This document shows positions 15,673 through 24,071 of a DNA stretch of 34,655 bases, piece by piece. The position numbers and the translations under genes were made by a program. Location: positions 1 through 34,655 of the forward strand of contig JAAYOH010000068.1 in the NCBI GenBank assembly GCA_012520375.1, read 5' to 3'. Each line of letters starts with the position of its first letter. The first letter of the stretch is position 1. Under the pieces are notes generated by a model. It was not told the origin of the DNA, searched no databases, and was given only the letters and a program-made list of their open reading frames with translations. Source of the DNA: Clostridiales bacterium. Lineage in GTDB: Bacteria; Bacillota; Clostridia; Christensenellales; Aristaeellaceae.

Positions 15673-16737
15673 TTAGAATGCGTAGTCCACACCCAGAAGG
15701 TGTTTCATCAGTTTGTTGATTTCCCCCTGTGCCCCGAAGAAAAACCAGAGGGATGTGGTGCTGTGGGACCGGCTGCGCCCGGTATCCAGGCCGATGGTGG
15801 CGCCGCTGTGCTCGAATTCCGCAAAGCCGCCGTTGGACAGGTCGTCGTTGTAGTAGTAGGTGGAGCAGCCCCGATTGCCCAGATCGCCCCAGGGTTCCGC
15901 GCAGTAGGGGATGGAGGGATCGTTGTAGTAGTTGCGCACCATGAGGTGCCAGCCCTCCCCCCAGGGCTTCAGGAAGGCCATGCGGCCGAAGGTATTCAGG
16001 GAACGGTAGGCCACCTTGTACTTCCGATTCCCGGTGACCGTGAGTTCCGCAAAGTTTTTGCCTACCTTTTGCAGGTCCCCCACCGGGTCGTAGTAGTCCA
16101 CAAAATCGAATTCCCCCAGGAAAGGGGTAATGAAGCGTCCCGGGGGATTTACCTGGGTCAGGACCCAGGGCTCCAGGTACATGGGTGTCTCAGGACTCTC
16201 GTCCGAAAGGTCGATGTCCTGCACATAGCCACAGTACTCCACCGCCAGTTCCTTCAGGGCAGGGTGATACAGCAGAGGACTGGGCGCAGGGGCATAACGC
16301 CGGGTGACGGAGAGACGCTTTCGGGCGGTGCCGTCGTTCAAGTCGGTCAGGCAGCAGTCCAGATGCAGGAACACCTGGTCGCCCTTCTTTTCCAGGGTGT
16401 AGTGCCCGGGGTCGATGGCCTCTTGCACGGTGTACGTCTCGTCGAACAGCTCCGGGGCCTTGCAGTGGAAGCGCAGTTCGGGGTTGACCCAGAAGCGCTC
16501 CCCGCCCAGGTGCACCGCCCGGCTTTCCACAAAGGTGCGGAAGGACTGGGCGTCTCTCATGGCGGGGGTGATCCAGAGCACGCTCTCTGCTCCCTCCTCC
16601 GAAAAGGGGCCCAAAAGCCTGCCGCCATAGCGGGTCACCAAGGCTTTCCAGCCATCTGCAAGGGGCAGGATTTCGTAGTCCAGGCCCGTGGTTTCCAACA
16701 TGGCGCGGGCTTGTTTGAAGGTGATGTGGCTGTTCAT
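15673..16737 (-). CDS. Uncharacterised 354-residue protein of the sugar-import operon
   Basis: A soluble protein with no signal peptide, many aromatic residues and several Gly/Asp-rich turns (for example EPWVLTQVNPPGRFITP, GDLGNRGCSTYYYN, SLWFFFGAQG). The composition and a repeated beta-strand look suggest a beta-sandwich of the kind found in sugar mutarotase-like proteins, but that is only an impression and no catalytic motif was recognised. GGGGGTG precedes the ATG at 16737; the frame extends further upstream only inside the permease gene. It is 11 bases downstream of the permease and 16 bases before the aldolase, so a role in processing the imported carbohydrate is inferred. Confidence 0.75.
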   Translation of the reverse strand: MNSHITFKQARAMLETTGLDYEILPLADGWKALVTRYGGRLLGPFSEEGAESVLWITPAMRDAQSFRTFVESRAVHLGGERFWVNPELRFHCKAPELFDETYTVQEAIDPGHYTLEKKGDQVFLHLDCCLTDLNDGTARKRLSVTRRYAPAPSPLLYHPALKELAVEYCGYVQDIDLSDESPETPMYLEPWVLTQVNPPGRFITPFLGEFDFVDYYDPVGDLQKVGKNFAELTVTGNRKYKVAYRSLNTFGRMAFLKPWGEGWHLMVRNYYNDPSIPYCAEPWGDLGNRGCSTYYYNDDLSNGGFAEFEHSGATIGLDTGRSRSHSTTSLWFFFGAQGEINKLMKHLLGVDYAF

Positions 16738-16748
16738 CCGGCACCCCC

Positions 16749-17732
16749 CTATCGAATTTCGCCCTTGTAGTTCAGGGAGTCCACCATGACCGCGATGAAG
16801 ATGATCACGCCCCGGACGATGGTATATACGTAGGGATTGGCGGACATCATGGTCAGCCCGTTGACAATGGTGTTGATCAGCAGGTTGCCGATGATGCAGC
16901 CGGGCAGGATGCTGCCCTTGCCGCCGAACAGGGAGATGCCTCCCAATACTGCGGATGGGATGATGATAAACTCGTATCCCTCCGCCAGGGAGGTGGGAAC
17001 GCCGCCGCTTTGACCCGCCAGCATAATGCCCGCGAGCCCGCACAGGGCGCCGCAGAGGACGTAGGAGATCAGGGTGTTCCGGGTGATGTTGATCCCCAGT
17101 TTCTGGGCGGCTTCGTGGTTGTTGCCCTGGGCTTTAAGCTGACAGCCGTAGGTGGTATAGCGGAGGACGCAGTGGAACAAGATCAGGAGCGCCACGGCGA
17201 TGTACACCAGCAGGGAGATGCCCAGGAAACTCTTGTCGTTGAACTTGAACCCCATGTTGTTGACGATGATCAGTTTCATGTCGGTGAAGAACATGCCAAG
17301 GCCCCGGGCGATGCTGGTGGTAATCAAAGTGACGATGAAGGGTACGATGCGGAAGCGGGAGATCATCAGCCCGTTGAAGAAGCCGATCAGGGCGCCCACA
17401 CACAGGGAGACGAGCATGAACAGGATATACTGCCATGCCGAGGTGATCAGGCTGCCGTCCGCTGTCATCCGGGTCATCAGAAGGGCGGATACCGCTGCCG
17501 ACAGGTACATGTTGCTGCCGGCGGAGATGTCGATGCCGCCATCCATCATGACAAAGGTCATGCCGATGACCCCGATCATGATGGGGGCGCTTTGCTCAAG
17601 CAGCAGCAGGATGTTGGATGTCGAGAGAAAATTCTTATTGCTCAGTCCGAAAATGATGACGATGACCACAAAAATGGTGTAAACGCCGTATTTCAGTGCG
17701 AATTCCAGGGGAGATCTGCGTGCCTTACCCAT
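16749..17732 (-). CDS. Sugar ABC transporter permease (RbsC/XylH family), second copy
   Basis: The 327-residue membrane protein has about eight to ten spans and the BPD_transp_2 hallmarks: MDGGIDISAGS (about 70-80) and the cytoplasmic loop region GYEFIIIPSAVLGGISLFGGKGS that contacts the ATPase. The start at 17732 (MGKARRSPLEF) is chosen because GGAGG lies 11 bases upstream; it overlaps the ATPase stop by eight bases. With the other permease in this operon it should form a heterodimeric channel for a pentose, hexose or deoxy-sugar. Confidence 0.92.
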   Translation of the reverse strand: MGKARRSPLEFALKYGVYTIFVVIVIIFGLSNKNFLSTSNILLLLEQSAPIMIGVIGMTFVMMDGGIDISAGSNMYLSAAVSALLMTRMTADGSLITSAWQYILFMLVSLCVGALIGFFNGLMISRFRIVPFIVTLITTSIARGLGMFFTDMKLIIVNNMGFKFNDKSFLGISLLVYIAVALLILFHCVLRYTTYGCQLKAQGNNHEAAQKLGINITRNTLISYVLCGALCGLAGIMLAGQSGGVPTSLAEGYEFIIIPSAVLGGISLFGGKGSILPGCIIGNLLINTIVNGLTMMSANPYVYTIVRGVIIFIAVMVDSLNYKGEIR

Positions 17733-19236
17733 TCTCTTCGCCTCCCTGCAATGCATAATTCATGATCGTCTTTGGGTCGAAGGAGCCTTTGTGGACCTCA
17801 CCCGTGAAGCGTCCGTTGGCCATGATGAGGATGCGGTCGCAGATCCCCATCAACTCCTCCATCTCCGAGGAGATGCACAGCACTGCGGATCCCCGCTTGG
17901 CCAGATCCAGGATCAGGGAGTAGATCTCGTACTTGGCCCCCACGTCCACGCCCCGGGTGGGCTCGTCCATGATCAGCATCTTGGGCTCCAGCATCAGCCA
18001 CTTGCCTACCACCACTTTCTGTTGGTTTCCACCGGACAGGTTGGTTGCCATCTGCAGCTTTTTATTGCTGACCCTGATGCGCAGTTCCTGGATGGAAATA
18101 TCGGTCAGTTTGTCTACGACGGCATTGGGCACGATCTTCATCATGGGGGTGGCGATGTCGTCGATTTTCGCCAGGATCAGGTTGTCGTCCACGGGCTTGG
18201 GCATCAGGAGCCCCTCGCCCCGCCGATCCTCGGAAATGAAGGCGATGCCCCGGCTGATACAGTCTTTCGGGGCGGGTTTTTGAATGGATTCCCCGTCAAA
18301 GAGGATGCTGCCTCCCTTCAGGGGATCTATGCCGTACACCGCCCGGACGAATTCGGTGCGGCCGGCGCCCATCAAGCCGAAGATACCCAGCACCTCGCCT
18401 CGCCGCAATTCCAGGGAACAGCCCTTGACCATAGGGGGCGCCTGCACGTCTTTCACCGTGAGCAGCACCTCGCCGATTTCCTTTTCCACCACGGGATAGG
18501 CGTGCTCCAGCTTGCGACCCACCATCATGCTGACGATGTCGTCCTTGTTCAGTTCGTCCCGCTCCCTCGTCCCGATGAGGGCGCCGTCCCGCAGCACAGA
18601 CACCCGGTCACACAGTTCGAACACGTCCTCCAGGATGTGGGAGATGTAGACCACGGCGACGCCGCTCTCCTTCAACGCCCGAATGGTGGCGAAGAGGTAT
18701 TCCTTTTCCTTCTGGGACAGGGAAGTGGTGGGCTCGTCGAAGAGGATGATCCTGGCGTTCATCAGAAGCGCTTTGGCGATCTCCACCGTTTGGCGGATTC
18801 CCATGGGCAGATCGCTGACCAGGGCGTTGGGGCTGATGTCCAGGCCCAGGCTCTTCAGACGTTCCCCGCCCTCCCGGCGCATATGCTTGTAGTCCACCGC
18901 CTGGATGGCGTTCTTGGGGAGCTGGTCGATGTATAGATTCTCCGCAACGGTGAGGTTGGAGAACAGGTTCAGTTCTTGATGAATGAAGGCGATGCGGGCG
19001 TCCCGGGCATCCCGGGGGGTGACGGGTTTATACTTCTCGCCGTTCAGCAACATCCCGCCGCTGTCTGCCGGGAAGACGCCGCCGATGATGTTCATCAGGG
19101 TGGATTTCCCTGCTCCGTTCTCGCCCACGAGGCCGTACACCTCTCCGGCCTTGAACTGCAGGCTGACGCCGTGCAAAACCTCAACGCCGAAAAAGCTTTT
19201 CCGGATATCCTGCATTTCTAATATATATTCGTGCAT
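17725..19236 (-). CDS. Sugar ABC transporter, two-domain ATP-binding protein (RbsA/MglA family)
   Basis: The 503-residue protein contains two ABC domains. The first has an intact Walker A GENGAGKS (38-45) and Walker B ILFDEPTTSLS. The second has the degenerate Walker A GLMGAGRTE (about 291), usual for this family, plus SEDRRGEGL and the signature LSGGNQQK with MDEPTRGVDVG. Length and domain order match ribose, galactose and rhamnose importers. It sits 12 bases downstream of the first permease gene. Confidence 0.95.
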   Translation of the reverse strand: MHEYILEMQDIRKSFFGVEVLHGVSLQFKAGEVYGLVGENGAGKSTLMNIIGGVFPADSGGMLLNGEKYKPVTPRDARDARIAFIHQELNLFSNLTVAENLYIDQLPKNAIQAVDYKHMRREGGERLKSLGLDISPNALVSDLPMGIRQTVEIAKALLMNARIILFDEPTTSLSQKEKEYLFATIRALKESGVAVVYISHILEDVFELCDRVSVLRDGALIGTRERDELNKDDIVSMMVGRKLEHAYPVVEKEIGEVLLTVKDVQAPPMVKGCSLELRRGEVLGIFGLMGAGRTEFVRAVYGIDPLKGGSILFDGESIQKPAPKDCISRGIAFISEDRRGEGLLMPKPVDDNLILAKIDDIATPMMKIVPNAVVDKLTDISIQELRIRVSNKKLQMATNLSGGNQQKVVVGKWLMLEPKMLIMDEPTRGVDVGAKYEIYSLILDLAKRGSAVLCISSEMEELMGICDRILIMANGRFTGEVHKGSFDPKTIMNYALQGGEENG

Positions 19237-19248
19237 CCCAGCGCCCCC

Positions 19249-20304
19249 CTATCCCATTTTCGCAGCTTTCGCAGCTGCGCGAATGTTCATTCTGCGGGTA
19301 ACCAGCTCCAGCCCGGCTGCGATCAGGACAAAGACGCCCTTGATGACGTCGTACAGCGTATAGGGTATGCCGAGCAGGTTCAGGATTGTCGACAGCAGGG
19401 TCAGGAAGAGCACGCCGTACAAGGTCTTGCGCATGCTGCCGAACCCTCCCGCAGGGCTGGTGCCGCCGATGACGACGGAACCTACGATGTTGACAAACAT
19501 ATCGTCTCCCAGGGTGGTGATCCCCGCCCGGTTCTTGCCGGTATACATGAGCCCGGCCAGGCCGGCCAGCAGGCCGCACAGCAGGAACTCAAAGAAGATG
19601 GTCCGGCGCACCGGAATGCCGCTGATCTGGGAAGTCCTGGGGTTGACGCCGACGGCGTACACCCGTCGGCCGAACACCGTCTTGGACAGGAGCCACTCGA
19701 TCAACACGAAGACAAAAAGAGCGATCAGCAGGGGGATAAACCAGTAGTTGGGGTTCCCCTTGCCTCCGATGGCGGTGAAACCCGCAGGAAGGCCGGGGAG
19801 GGAGACCTTTTCGTAGAAGACGCTGCCGAACCATACGGCAACGCCGGAGAAAACCAGCTTAGTGGCCAGGGTCGCCACGAAAGAGGGCATCTTGAGCCCG
19901 GAGATCGCCAGACCGTTGATCACACCCACCAGAGCGCCGATGCCCAGGCCCACGAGGAAGGCGACGATGATGGCCCAGATCGTATCAGCCAGGGCCGTTT
20001 TGACCAGGATGTAGGCAGTGATCGTACTGACCAGGGAGATTACGGATGTGGTGGAAAAATCGATGCCGCCGTTCAGGGTGACGATGGTCAGGCCTGCGGC
20101 CACCACCAACAGGGGCGCACAGTTGCTTAAATAGTTTTTGATGTTGTAAGCCGAGGCAAAGCCCTCGACGAAGAGCAGAGAGGCCGCAAAGAATACCACC
20201 CAAATGACCAGAATGGCATTGTCGGAAAGAAGCCGCTTCAAACGGATGGAGCGGAGGGCCTTTTCGTAACTTGCCTTGTTGTTCAAAGCCATCACCTCAT
20301 TCAT
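19249..20304 (-). CDS. Sugar ABC transporter permease (RbsC family), first copy
   Basis: The 351-residue polytopic protein has LNGGIDFSTTS (the LxGxIDLS-type motif of BPD_transp_2 permeases) and GSVVIGGTSPAGGFGS near residue 280, the ATPase-contact region. An N-terminal tail of about 30 polar residues precedes the first span. A second in-frame ATG at 20292 is a possible start; neither has an ideal ribosome site. The gene follows the binding-protein gene after a 108-base gap containing a large stem-loop, which may lower its expression relative to the binding protein. Confidence 0.92.
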   Translation of the reverse strand: MNEVMALNNKASYEKALRSIRLKRLLSDNAILVIWVVFFAASLLFVEGFASAYNIKNYLSNCAPLLVVAAGLTIVTLNGGIDFSTTSVISLVSTITAYILVKTALADTIWAIIVAFLVGLGIGALVGVINGLAISGLKMPSFVATLATKLVFSGVAVWFGSVFYEKVSLPGLPAGFTAIGGKGNPNYWFIPLLIALFVFVLIEWLLSKTVFGRRVYAVGVNPRTSQISGIPVRRTIFFEFLLCGLLAGLAGLMYTGKNRAGITTLGDDMFVNIVGSVVIGGTSPAGGFGSMRKTLYGVLFLTLLSTILNLLGIPYTLYDVIKGVFVLIAAGLELVTRRMNIRAAAKAAKMG

Positions 20305-20355
20305 TCCCGCCGGCGAATCCTCGGATCGGCGAAATCAGCTATAGAGAACAATCCA

Positions 20356-20389
20356 AACTTGGCCGGAACGCAGTTGCTCCGGCCAAGTT
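20356..20389 (-). promoter_or_regulatory. Intercistronic stem-loop after the sugar-binding-protein gene
   Basis: AACTTGGCCGG and CCGGCCAAGTT pair perfectly over 11 bases around a 12-base loop, with CC/GG pairs continuing beyond a one-base bulge. No T-run follows. Such structures often protect the upstream binding-protein mRNA from decay or partly stop transcription. Confidence 0.6.
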
Positions 20390-20412
20390 GGATGCATGGT
20401 GTAAGAAAAGGC

Positions 20413-21387
20413 TTACTTGACGCCTGCCCAACCCCAAACACTCTCGCGGACTTCTTCGAAGTTCTCAAGGTTGCAGACGATGCCCGGATCGATCATCTCG
20501 GACTCGGCAACTTCCACGCCGTTCAGGAAATCCACGGCAATCTCTATGCACATATAACCTTCTTCGATGGCGCCCTGTGCCGCATTGGCCCAGTTGTAGC
20601 CGTCTTTCATCATCTGCATGCCGTTGACGTCGCCGTCGAAGGAGATAACCGCAACGTGGTTTTCCTCACCGATCTTGGCCCACTTGCCAGCCTGTTCCAG
20701 GGCGGACTGGATGGGGGTCCACAGGAAGTCGGAGGGGGTGATGATCAGGTCGATGTCGGGGTTGGACTGCAGGGCATTCTGCAGACCTGCCAGGGCGACC
20801 TGCTGGTCCCACTCGGTGGGCACTTCGACGCAGACGTTCACCACACCGGGGGTTTCCGCAATGGCTTTGGAGAAACCGTTGTAGCGCTGCACGGCGTTCT
20901 CGTCGCCCAGATCGCCGATGAGCATGACCGCGTTGTCAAAGGTGATGCCCTGACGCTGGGCATAATCGATCAACCAGGTCATTTCGTCATAGGCCATCTG
21001 CTCATTGTCCGCCACGACGGTGGCATCGGGATTGCCGTCGGGGCAGGAGCGGTTGTCCATGATGGTCTTGACGCCGGCATCCGCGCACTCTTCGATGGCG
21101 GAGATGATGGACGCGCTGTCCACGGCGGCAATGATGATTACCTTGCAGCCTTGGGCGATCAAGTCGGCGATCTGCTCGTTCTGCTTGTTGGCGTCGCCGC
21201 CGGCGATCACTTCGACGATTTCAACGTCCAGTTCCGCAGCCTTCTCGTGCATCGCCTTGTAGTTGCCCATCCAGAACTCGGTATTCAGGTCGTCCATGGA
21301 GAGGCCGACTTTGTAGGTGGCCGCCATTGCGGGCACCATGGTCAGCACCAGTGCCAGTGCCAAGAGGAGAGAGAAGAGTTTTTTCAT
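20413..21387 (-). CDS. Periplasmic-type sugar-binding protein of the ABC importer
   Basis: The 324-residue Peripla_BP_4 type protein has a signal peptide MKKLFSLLLALALVLTMVPA ending in AMA, with mature start around ATYKVGLSMDDLNTEFW. There is no lipobox cysteine. Ribose/galactose-binding-protein features include QNEQIADLIAQGCKVIIIAAVDSAS and MDNRSCPDG. The start at 21387 has AAGGAGG nine bases upstream; a longer frame to 21438 has no such site. It is the first gene of the minus-strand operon. The ligand is unknown; the aldolase and kinases nearby suggest a ketose precursor or deoxy-sugar. Confidence 0.93.
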   Translation of the reverse strand: MKKLFSLLLALALVLTMVPAMAATYKVGLSMDDLNTEFWMGNYKAMHEKAAELDVEIVEVIAGGDANKQNEQIADLIAQGCKVIIIAAVDSASIISAIEECADAGVKTIMDNRSCPDGNPDATVVADNEQMAYDEMTWLIDYAQRQGITFDNAVMLIGDLGDENAVQRYNGFSKAIAETPGVVNVCVEVPTEWDQQVALAGLQNALQSNPDIDLIITPSDFLWTPIQSALEQAGKWAKIGEENHVAVISFDGDVNGMQMMKDGYNWANAAQGAIEEGYMCIEIAVDFLNGVEVAESEMIDPGIVCNLENFEEVRESVWGWAGVK

Positions 21388-21522
21388 TGGGGGAGTCCTC
21401 CTTGTTGTTTGATTATTTCCAAATGTCCCAAGGGACAAATTGATTCACTATCCTTGTGTACACACGCAGAAAAAATACAAATTCGATCCGCGCTTTTTTA
21501 AAGCGCTTCCGGGGATTCTTGC

Positions 21523-21556
21523 ACCTTTCATGTGTCGGGCACGCCAACCTTTCATG
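21523..21556 (-). repeat. Direct repeat ACCTTTCATG downstream of the sugar promoter
   Basis: ACCTTTCATG occurs at 21523-21532 and 21547-21556, 24 bases apart (on the transcribed strand CATGAAAGGT twice). The pair lies roughly 10-45 bases downstream of the predicted start, a good place for a repressor operator. Confidence 0.6.
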
Positions 21557-21574
21557 CGCCTGTTTCTGGACACG

Positions 21575-21603
21575 ATAATACCATATGCTGGGATATTTGT
21601 CAA
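21575..21603 (-). promoter_or_regulatory. Promoter of the sugar-import operon
   Basis: On the minus strand TTGACA (21598-21603) and TATTAT (21575-21580) are separated by 17 bases. Transcription would start near 21568, giving an unusually long leader of about 180 bases rich in repeats. Confidence 0.75.
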
Positions 21604-21845
21604 TGGCCTCCGCTGGATTTTGTCTGAGTTGTTGAATAGAATAATCGGATCCGAAGGTATGCTGGCCAGAGCGTGATCCCGGGTATTGCAGTGCATCGGC
21701 CGACATCGCGAAAGGGATTTTTGGTGAACGGGAACAGGTGGGGGGCGGCGCGACAAAGGGACAGAAAAAAAGATTCAAAAAGGGGCCAAAAAGGGAAAAC
21801 AGGGAAAAAGCGGCAGGAAACGGGCCTTGTTCCTGCAATTCCCCC

Positions 21846-21874
21846 TTGCAATTATGATGATTGGATTGTATAAT
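21846..21874 (+). promoter_or_regulatory. Promoter of the branched-chain amino-acid-type importer operon
   Basis: TTGCAA (21846-21851) and a perfect TATAAT (21869-21874) lie 17 bases apart, 31 bases before the first start codon, with AAAGGAGG at 21890-21897. Confidence 0.85.
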
Positions 21875-21904
21875 AGAAATACATTATTTAAAGGAGGAAA
21901 AACC

Positions 21905-23077
21905 ATGAAAAAGATTCTTGCACTGTGCCTTGTTCTGGTCCTCTCCCTGTCCGGAGCGGCTTTCGCACAGACCATCAAGATCGGCGTGTTCGAGCCCGCT
22001 TCCGGCGACAACGGAGCCGGCGGCAAGCAGGAAACCCTGGGCATCGAGTATGCCAACTACGTCGTGCCTACAGTCGAGGTGGGCGGCGAGACCTTTGACA
22101 TCGAATTGGTCATCGTGGACAACCAGTCCCAGACCGATAAGGCCGTATCCGCTGCCCAGTCTCTGGTAGACGCCGGCGTATCCATCGTCCTGGGCTCCTA
22201 CGGCTCCGGCGTATCCATGGCGGGGGGCGAGATCTTCCAGTCTGCCAAGATCCCGGCCATCGGCTGCTCCTGCACCAATCCCGGTGTGACCAGCCTGTGC
22301 GACTACTACTGGCGCGTCTGCTTCCTGGATCCCTTCCAGGGCACCGTCATGGCAAACTTCGCCATGGATGAGAAGGCCGCCACCAAGGCTTACGTGCTGA
22401 CCCAGCTGGGCGATGACTATTCCACCGGCCTGGGCTTCTACTTCCAGAGGGCTTTTGCTGCTCTGGGCGGAGAAGTGGTCGCCGGCGAGTTCCCCGAGGG
22501 CACCAGCGACTTCACGGCTTACCTGAACAACGCCATCAACGACGGGGTGCAGGTTTTCTTCTGCCCCACCTCCACCACCTCCGCTGCCCTGATCATCGAC
22601 CAGGCCGCCAGCCTGAACGTGCCCTTTGCCCTGATGGCCGGCGACACCTGGGAGTCCTCGGTCATCCTGGAGGCTGCCAAGGGCAAGAATGTGGAAGTAT
22701 TCTGCTCCACCTTCTTCGACGAGAAGGACGAGAGCAGCACCATAGCGGCGGAGTTCGTCGCCGGCTTCAAGGCGTGGATGAACGCCAACCCCGACAAGCT
22801 CACCAACAACGGCGGCAATGACATCGTGGCGGCTGTGTCTGCCCTGGGCTATGACGCCTACATGGTGGCCATCGAGGCCATCAAGACGGCGGATACGGCA
22901 GTTCCCGATGCCCTGACCCTGATCCTGCCCAGCGTGGTCCACGAGGGCGTCACCGGCGCCATTTCCTTCAATGAGATCGGCGATGCCAACAAGGACATGG
23001 CATACATCAAAAAGGTCAACAACGAAACGGGCGCCTTCGACTTCGTGAAGACCCAGTCCGTTGCCGATTTGGGCTAA
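21905..23077 (+). CDS. livK: Branched-chain amino-acid-type ABC transporter, substrate-binding protein
   Basis: The 390-residue Peripla_BP_6 protein has a signal peptide MKKILALCLVLVLSLSGA ending in AFA, with mature start QTIKIGVFEPASGDNGAGG. This matches the LivK opening (IKIG...PxSG). There is no lipobox cysteine. Further family features are DNQSQTDKAVSAAQSLVD and the hinge region YVLTQLGDDYSTGLG. The start at 21905 is fixed by AAAGGAGG seven bases before it and by the promoter upstream. It heads a complete H-M-G-F operon. The ligand may be Leu/Ile/Val, but amides, urea or other small polar compounds are also carried by this family. Confidence 0.93.
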   Translation: MKKILALCLVLVLSLSGAAFAQTIKIGVFEPASGDNGAGGKQETLGIEYANYVVPTVEVGGETFDIELVIVDNQSQTDKAVSAAQSLVDAGVSIVLGSYGSGVSMAGGEIFQSAKIPAIGCSCTNPGVTSLCDYYWRVCFLDPFQGTVMANFAMDEKAATKAYVLTQLGDDYSTGLGFYFQRAFAALGGEVVAGEFPEGTSDFTAYLNNAINDGVQVFFCPTSTTSAALIIDQAASLNVPFALMAGDTWESSVILEAAKGKNVEVFCSTFFDEKDESSTIAAEFVAGFKAWMNANPDKLTNNGGNDIVAAVSALGYDAYMVAIEAIKTADTAVPDALTLILPSVVHEGVTGAISFNEIGDANKDMAYIKKVNNETGAFDFVKTQSVADLG

Positions 23078-23111
23078 CCATAGACCCGGTTCGGCCTGCC
23101 TGAGCAAACGT

Positions 23112-23145
23112 GCCGAATCCGCTACCCTGGGGCAGCGGATTCGGC
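23112..23145 (+). promoter_or_regulatory. Intercistronic stem-loop after livK
   Basis: GCCGAATCCGCT pairs perfectly with AGCGGATTCGGC over 12 bases around a 10-base loop, with no T-run after it. As in the sugar operon, the hairpin follows the binding-protein gene and precedes the first permease, suggesting mRNA protection or partial termination. Confidence 0.65.
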
Positions 23146-23170
23146 TGTTCATGTGACGACAGAGCATTCC

Positions 23171-23184
23171 AAACGGAGGCGTTT
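23171..23184 (+). promoter_or_regulatory. Ribosome site of livH inside a small hairpin
   Basis: The GAGG core of the livH ribosome site is the loop of AAACG-GAGG-CGTTT, two bases before the start codon. The five-pair stem is weak, so its effect on translation is uncertain. Confidence 0.3.
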
Positions 23185-23186
23185 CC

Positions 23187-24065
23187 ATGATTGACAAACT
23201 GTTGCCCTGCCTGCTGTCGGGCGTGTCCGTCGGCGGCCAGTATGCGCTGATCGCCGTAGGGTACACCATGGTGTACGGCATTTTGCGCCTGATCAACTTC
23301 GCCCACGGCGATATCTTTACTGCGGCGGGCTTTTTTATGGTATACCTCGCCGCCTCGCTGCCCCTTTCCCTGTCCCTGCCCCTGGTGATCCTCCTTACCG
23401 TGGCGCTGGGCTTTGCCGTGGAGCGGGTCGCCTACAAGCCCCTGCGTTCCGCGCCCCGCATGTCTGTCATGATCTCGGCCATCGGCGTGTCCTATCTGCT
23501 GCAAAACCTGATGTGGTATATCACCGGTGGGCTGGCCAAGCAATACCCGGTGATCCCCTGGCTGTCCACCTCCATCGCCATTGGCCCCACCAGCACGAAA
23601 ATTGTTACCCTGTTTACCCCCGTGCTTACCATCATCCTGTCGGTGGCGCTGGTCACCTTGATCCGGCGCACCAAGATCGGCATGGCCATGCGGGCTGTTT
23701 CCCGGGATTTTGAAACGGCGCGGCTCATGGGCATCAAGATCGACTCGGTCATTTCCGCGACATTTATCATCGGCTCCTTCCTGGCTGCGGTGGGATCGGT
23801 GCTCTATTTTTCCAACTATACTTCGGTTACTCCCACCATCGGCGCCATGCCCGGCCTGAAGGCATTCGTGGCGGCGGTGTTCGGCGGGATCGGCTCCATC
23901 CCCGGGGCTGTCATCGGCGCATTTGTTATTGGCATATGCGAGAACATCATCAAAATGCTGGGCTACACCACCTTTTCCGATGCCTTTACCTTTGCGCTGC
24001 TCATCGTCATTCTGCTGTTTAAACCCACCGGCCTGTTCGGTGAAAAGATATCCGAGAAAGTGTGA
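23187..24065 (+). CDS. livH: Branched-chain amino-acid-type ABC transporter permease LivH
   Basis: The 292-residue permease has about eight spans and family landmarks GQYALIAVGYTMVYGILRLINFAH at residues 12-35, the loop RTKIGMAMRAVSRDFETARLMGI and the C-terminal AVFGGIGSIPGAVIGAFVIG. It should pair with LivM to form the membrane channel. The start at 23187 follows GGAGG by six to seven bases. It is separated from livK by 109 bases containing the strong hairpin. Confidence 0.95.
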   Translation: MIDKLLPCLLSGVSVGGQYALIAVGYTMVYGILRLINFAHGDIFTAAGFFMVYLAASLPLSLSLPLVILLTVALGFAVERVAYKPLRSAPRMSVMISAIGVSYLLQNLMWYITGGLAKQYPVIPWLSTSIAIGPTSTKIVTLFTPVLTIILSVALVTLIRRTKIGMAMRAVSRDFETARLMGIKIDSVISATFIIGSFLAAVGSVLYFSNYTSVTPTIGAMPGLKAFVAAVFGGIGSIPGAVIGAFVIGICENIIKMLGYTTFSDAFTFALLIVILLFKPTGLFGEKISEKV

Positions 24066-24071
24066 TCTGTG

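Larger units (their letters stand above)
21388..21904. other. 517-base divergent regulatory region
   Basis: No gene is supported here. It holds promoters for both flanking operons, a 24-base-spaced direct repeat, a GCGCTTT/AAAGCGC hairpin (21490-21506), the palindromes TGTGTACACA (21455-21464) and TGTCCC-AA-GGGACA (21424-21437), and a purine-rich plus-strand tract (about 21735-21830) just upstream of the amino-acid importer promoter. Confidence 0.7.

Noticed and set aside
21735-21838. Purine-rich tract before the amino-acid importer promoter, considered as a structured RNA or small gene
   Set aside because: It lies upstream of the predicted start of transcription, shows no stable pairing and no credible reading frame; kept only as a description of the regulatory region.
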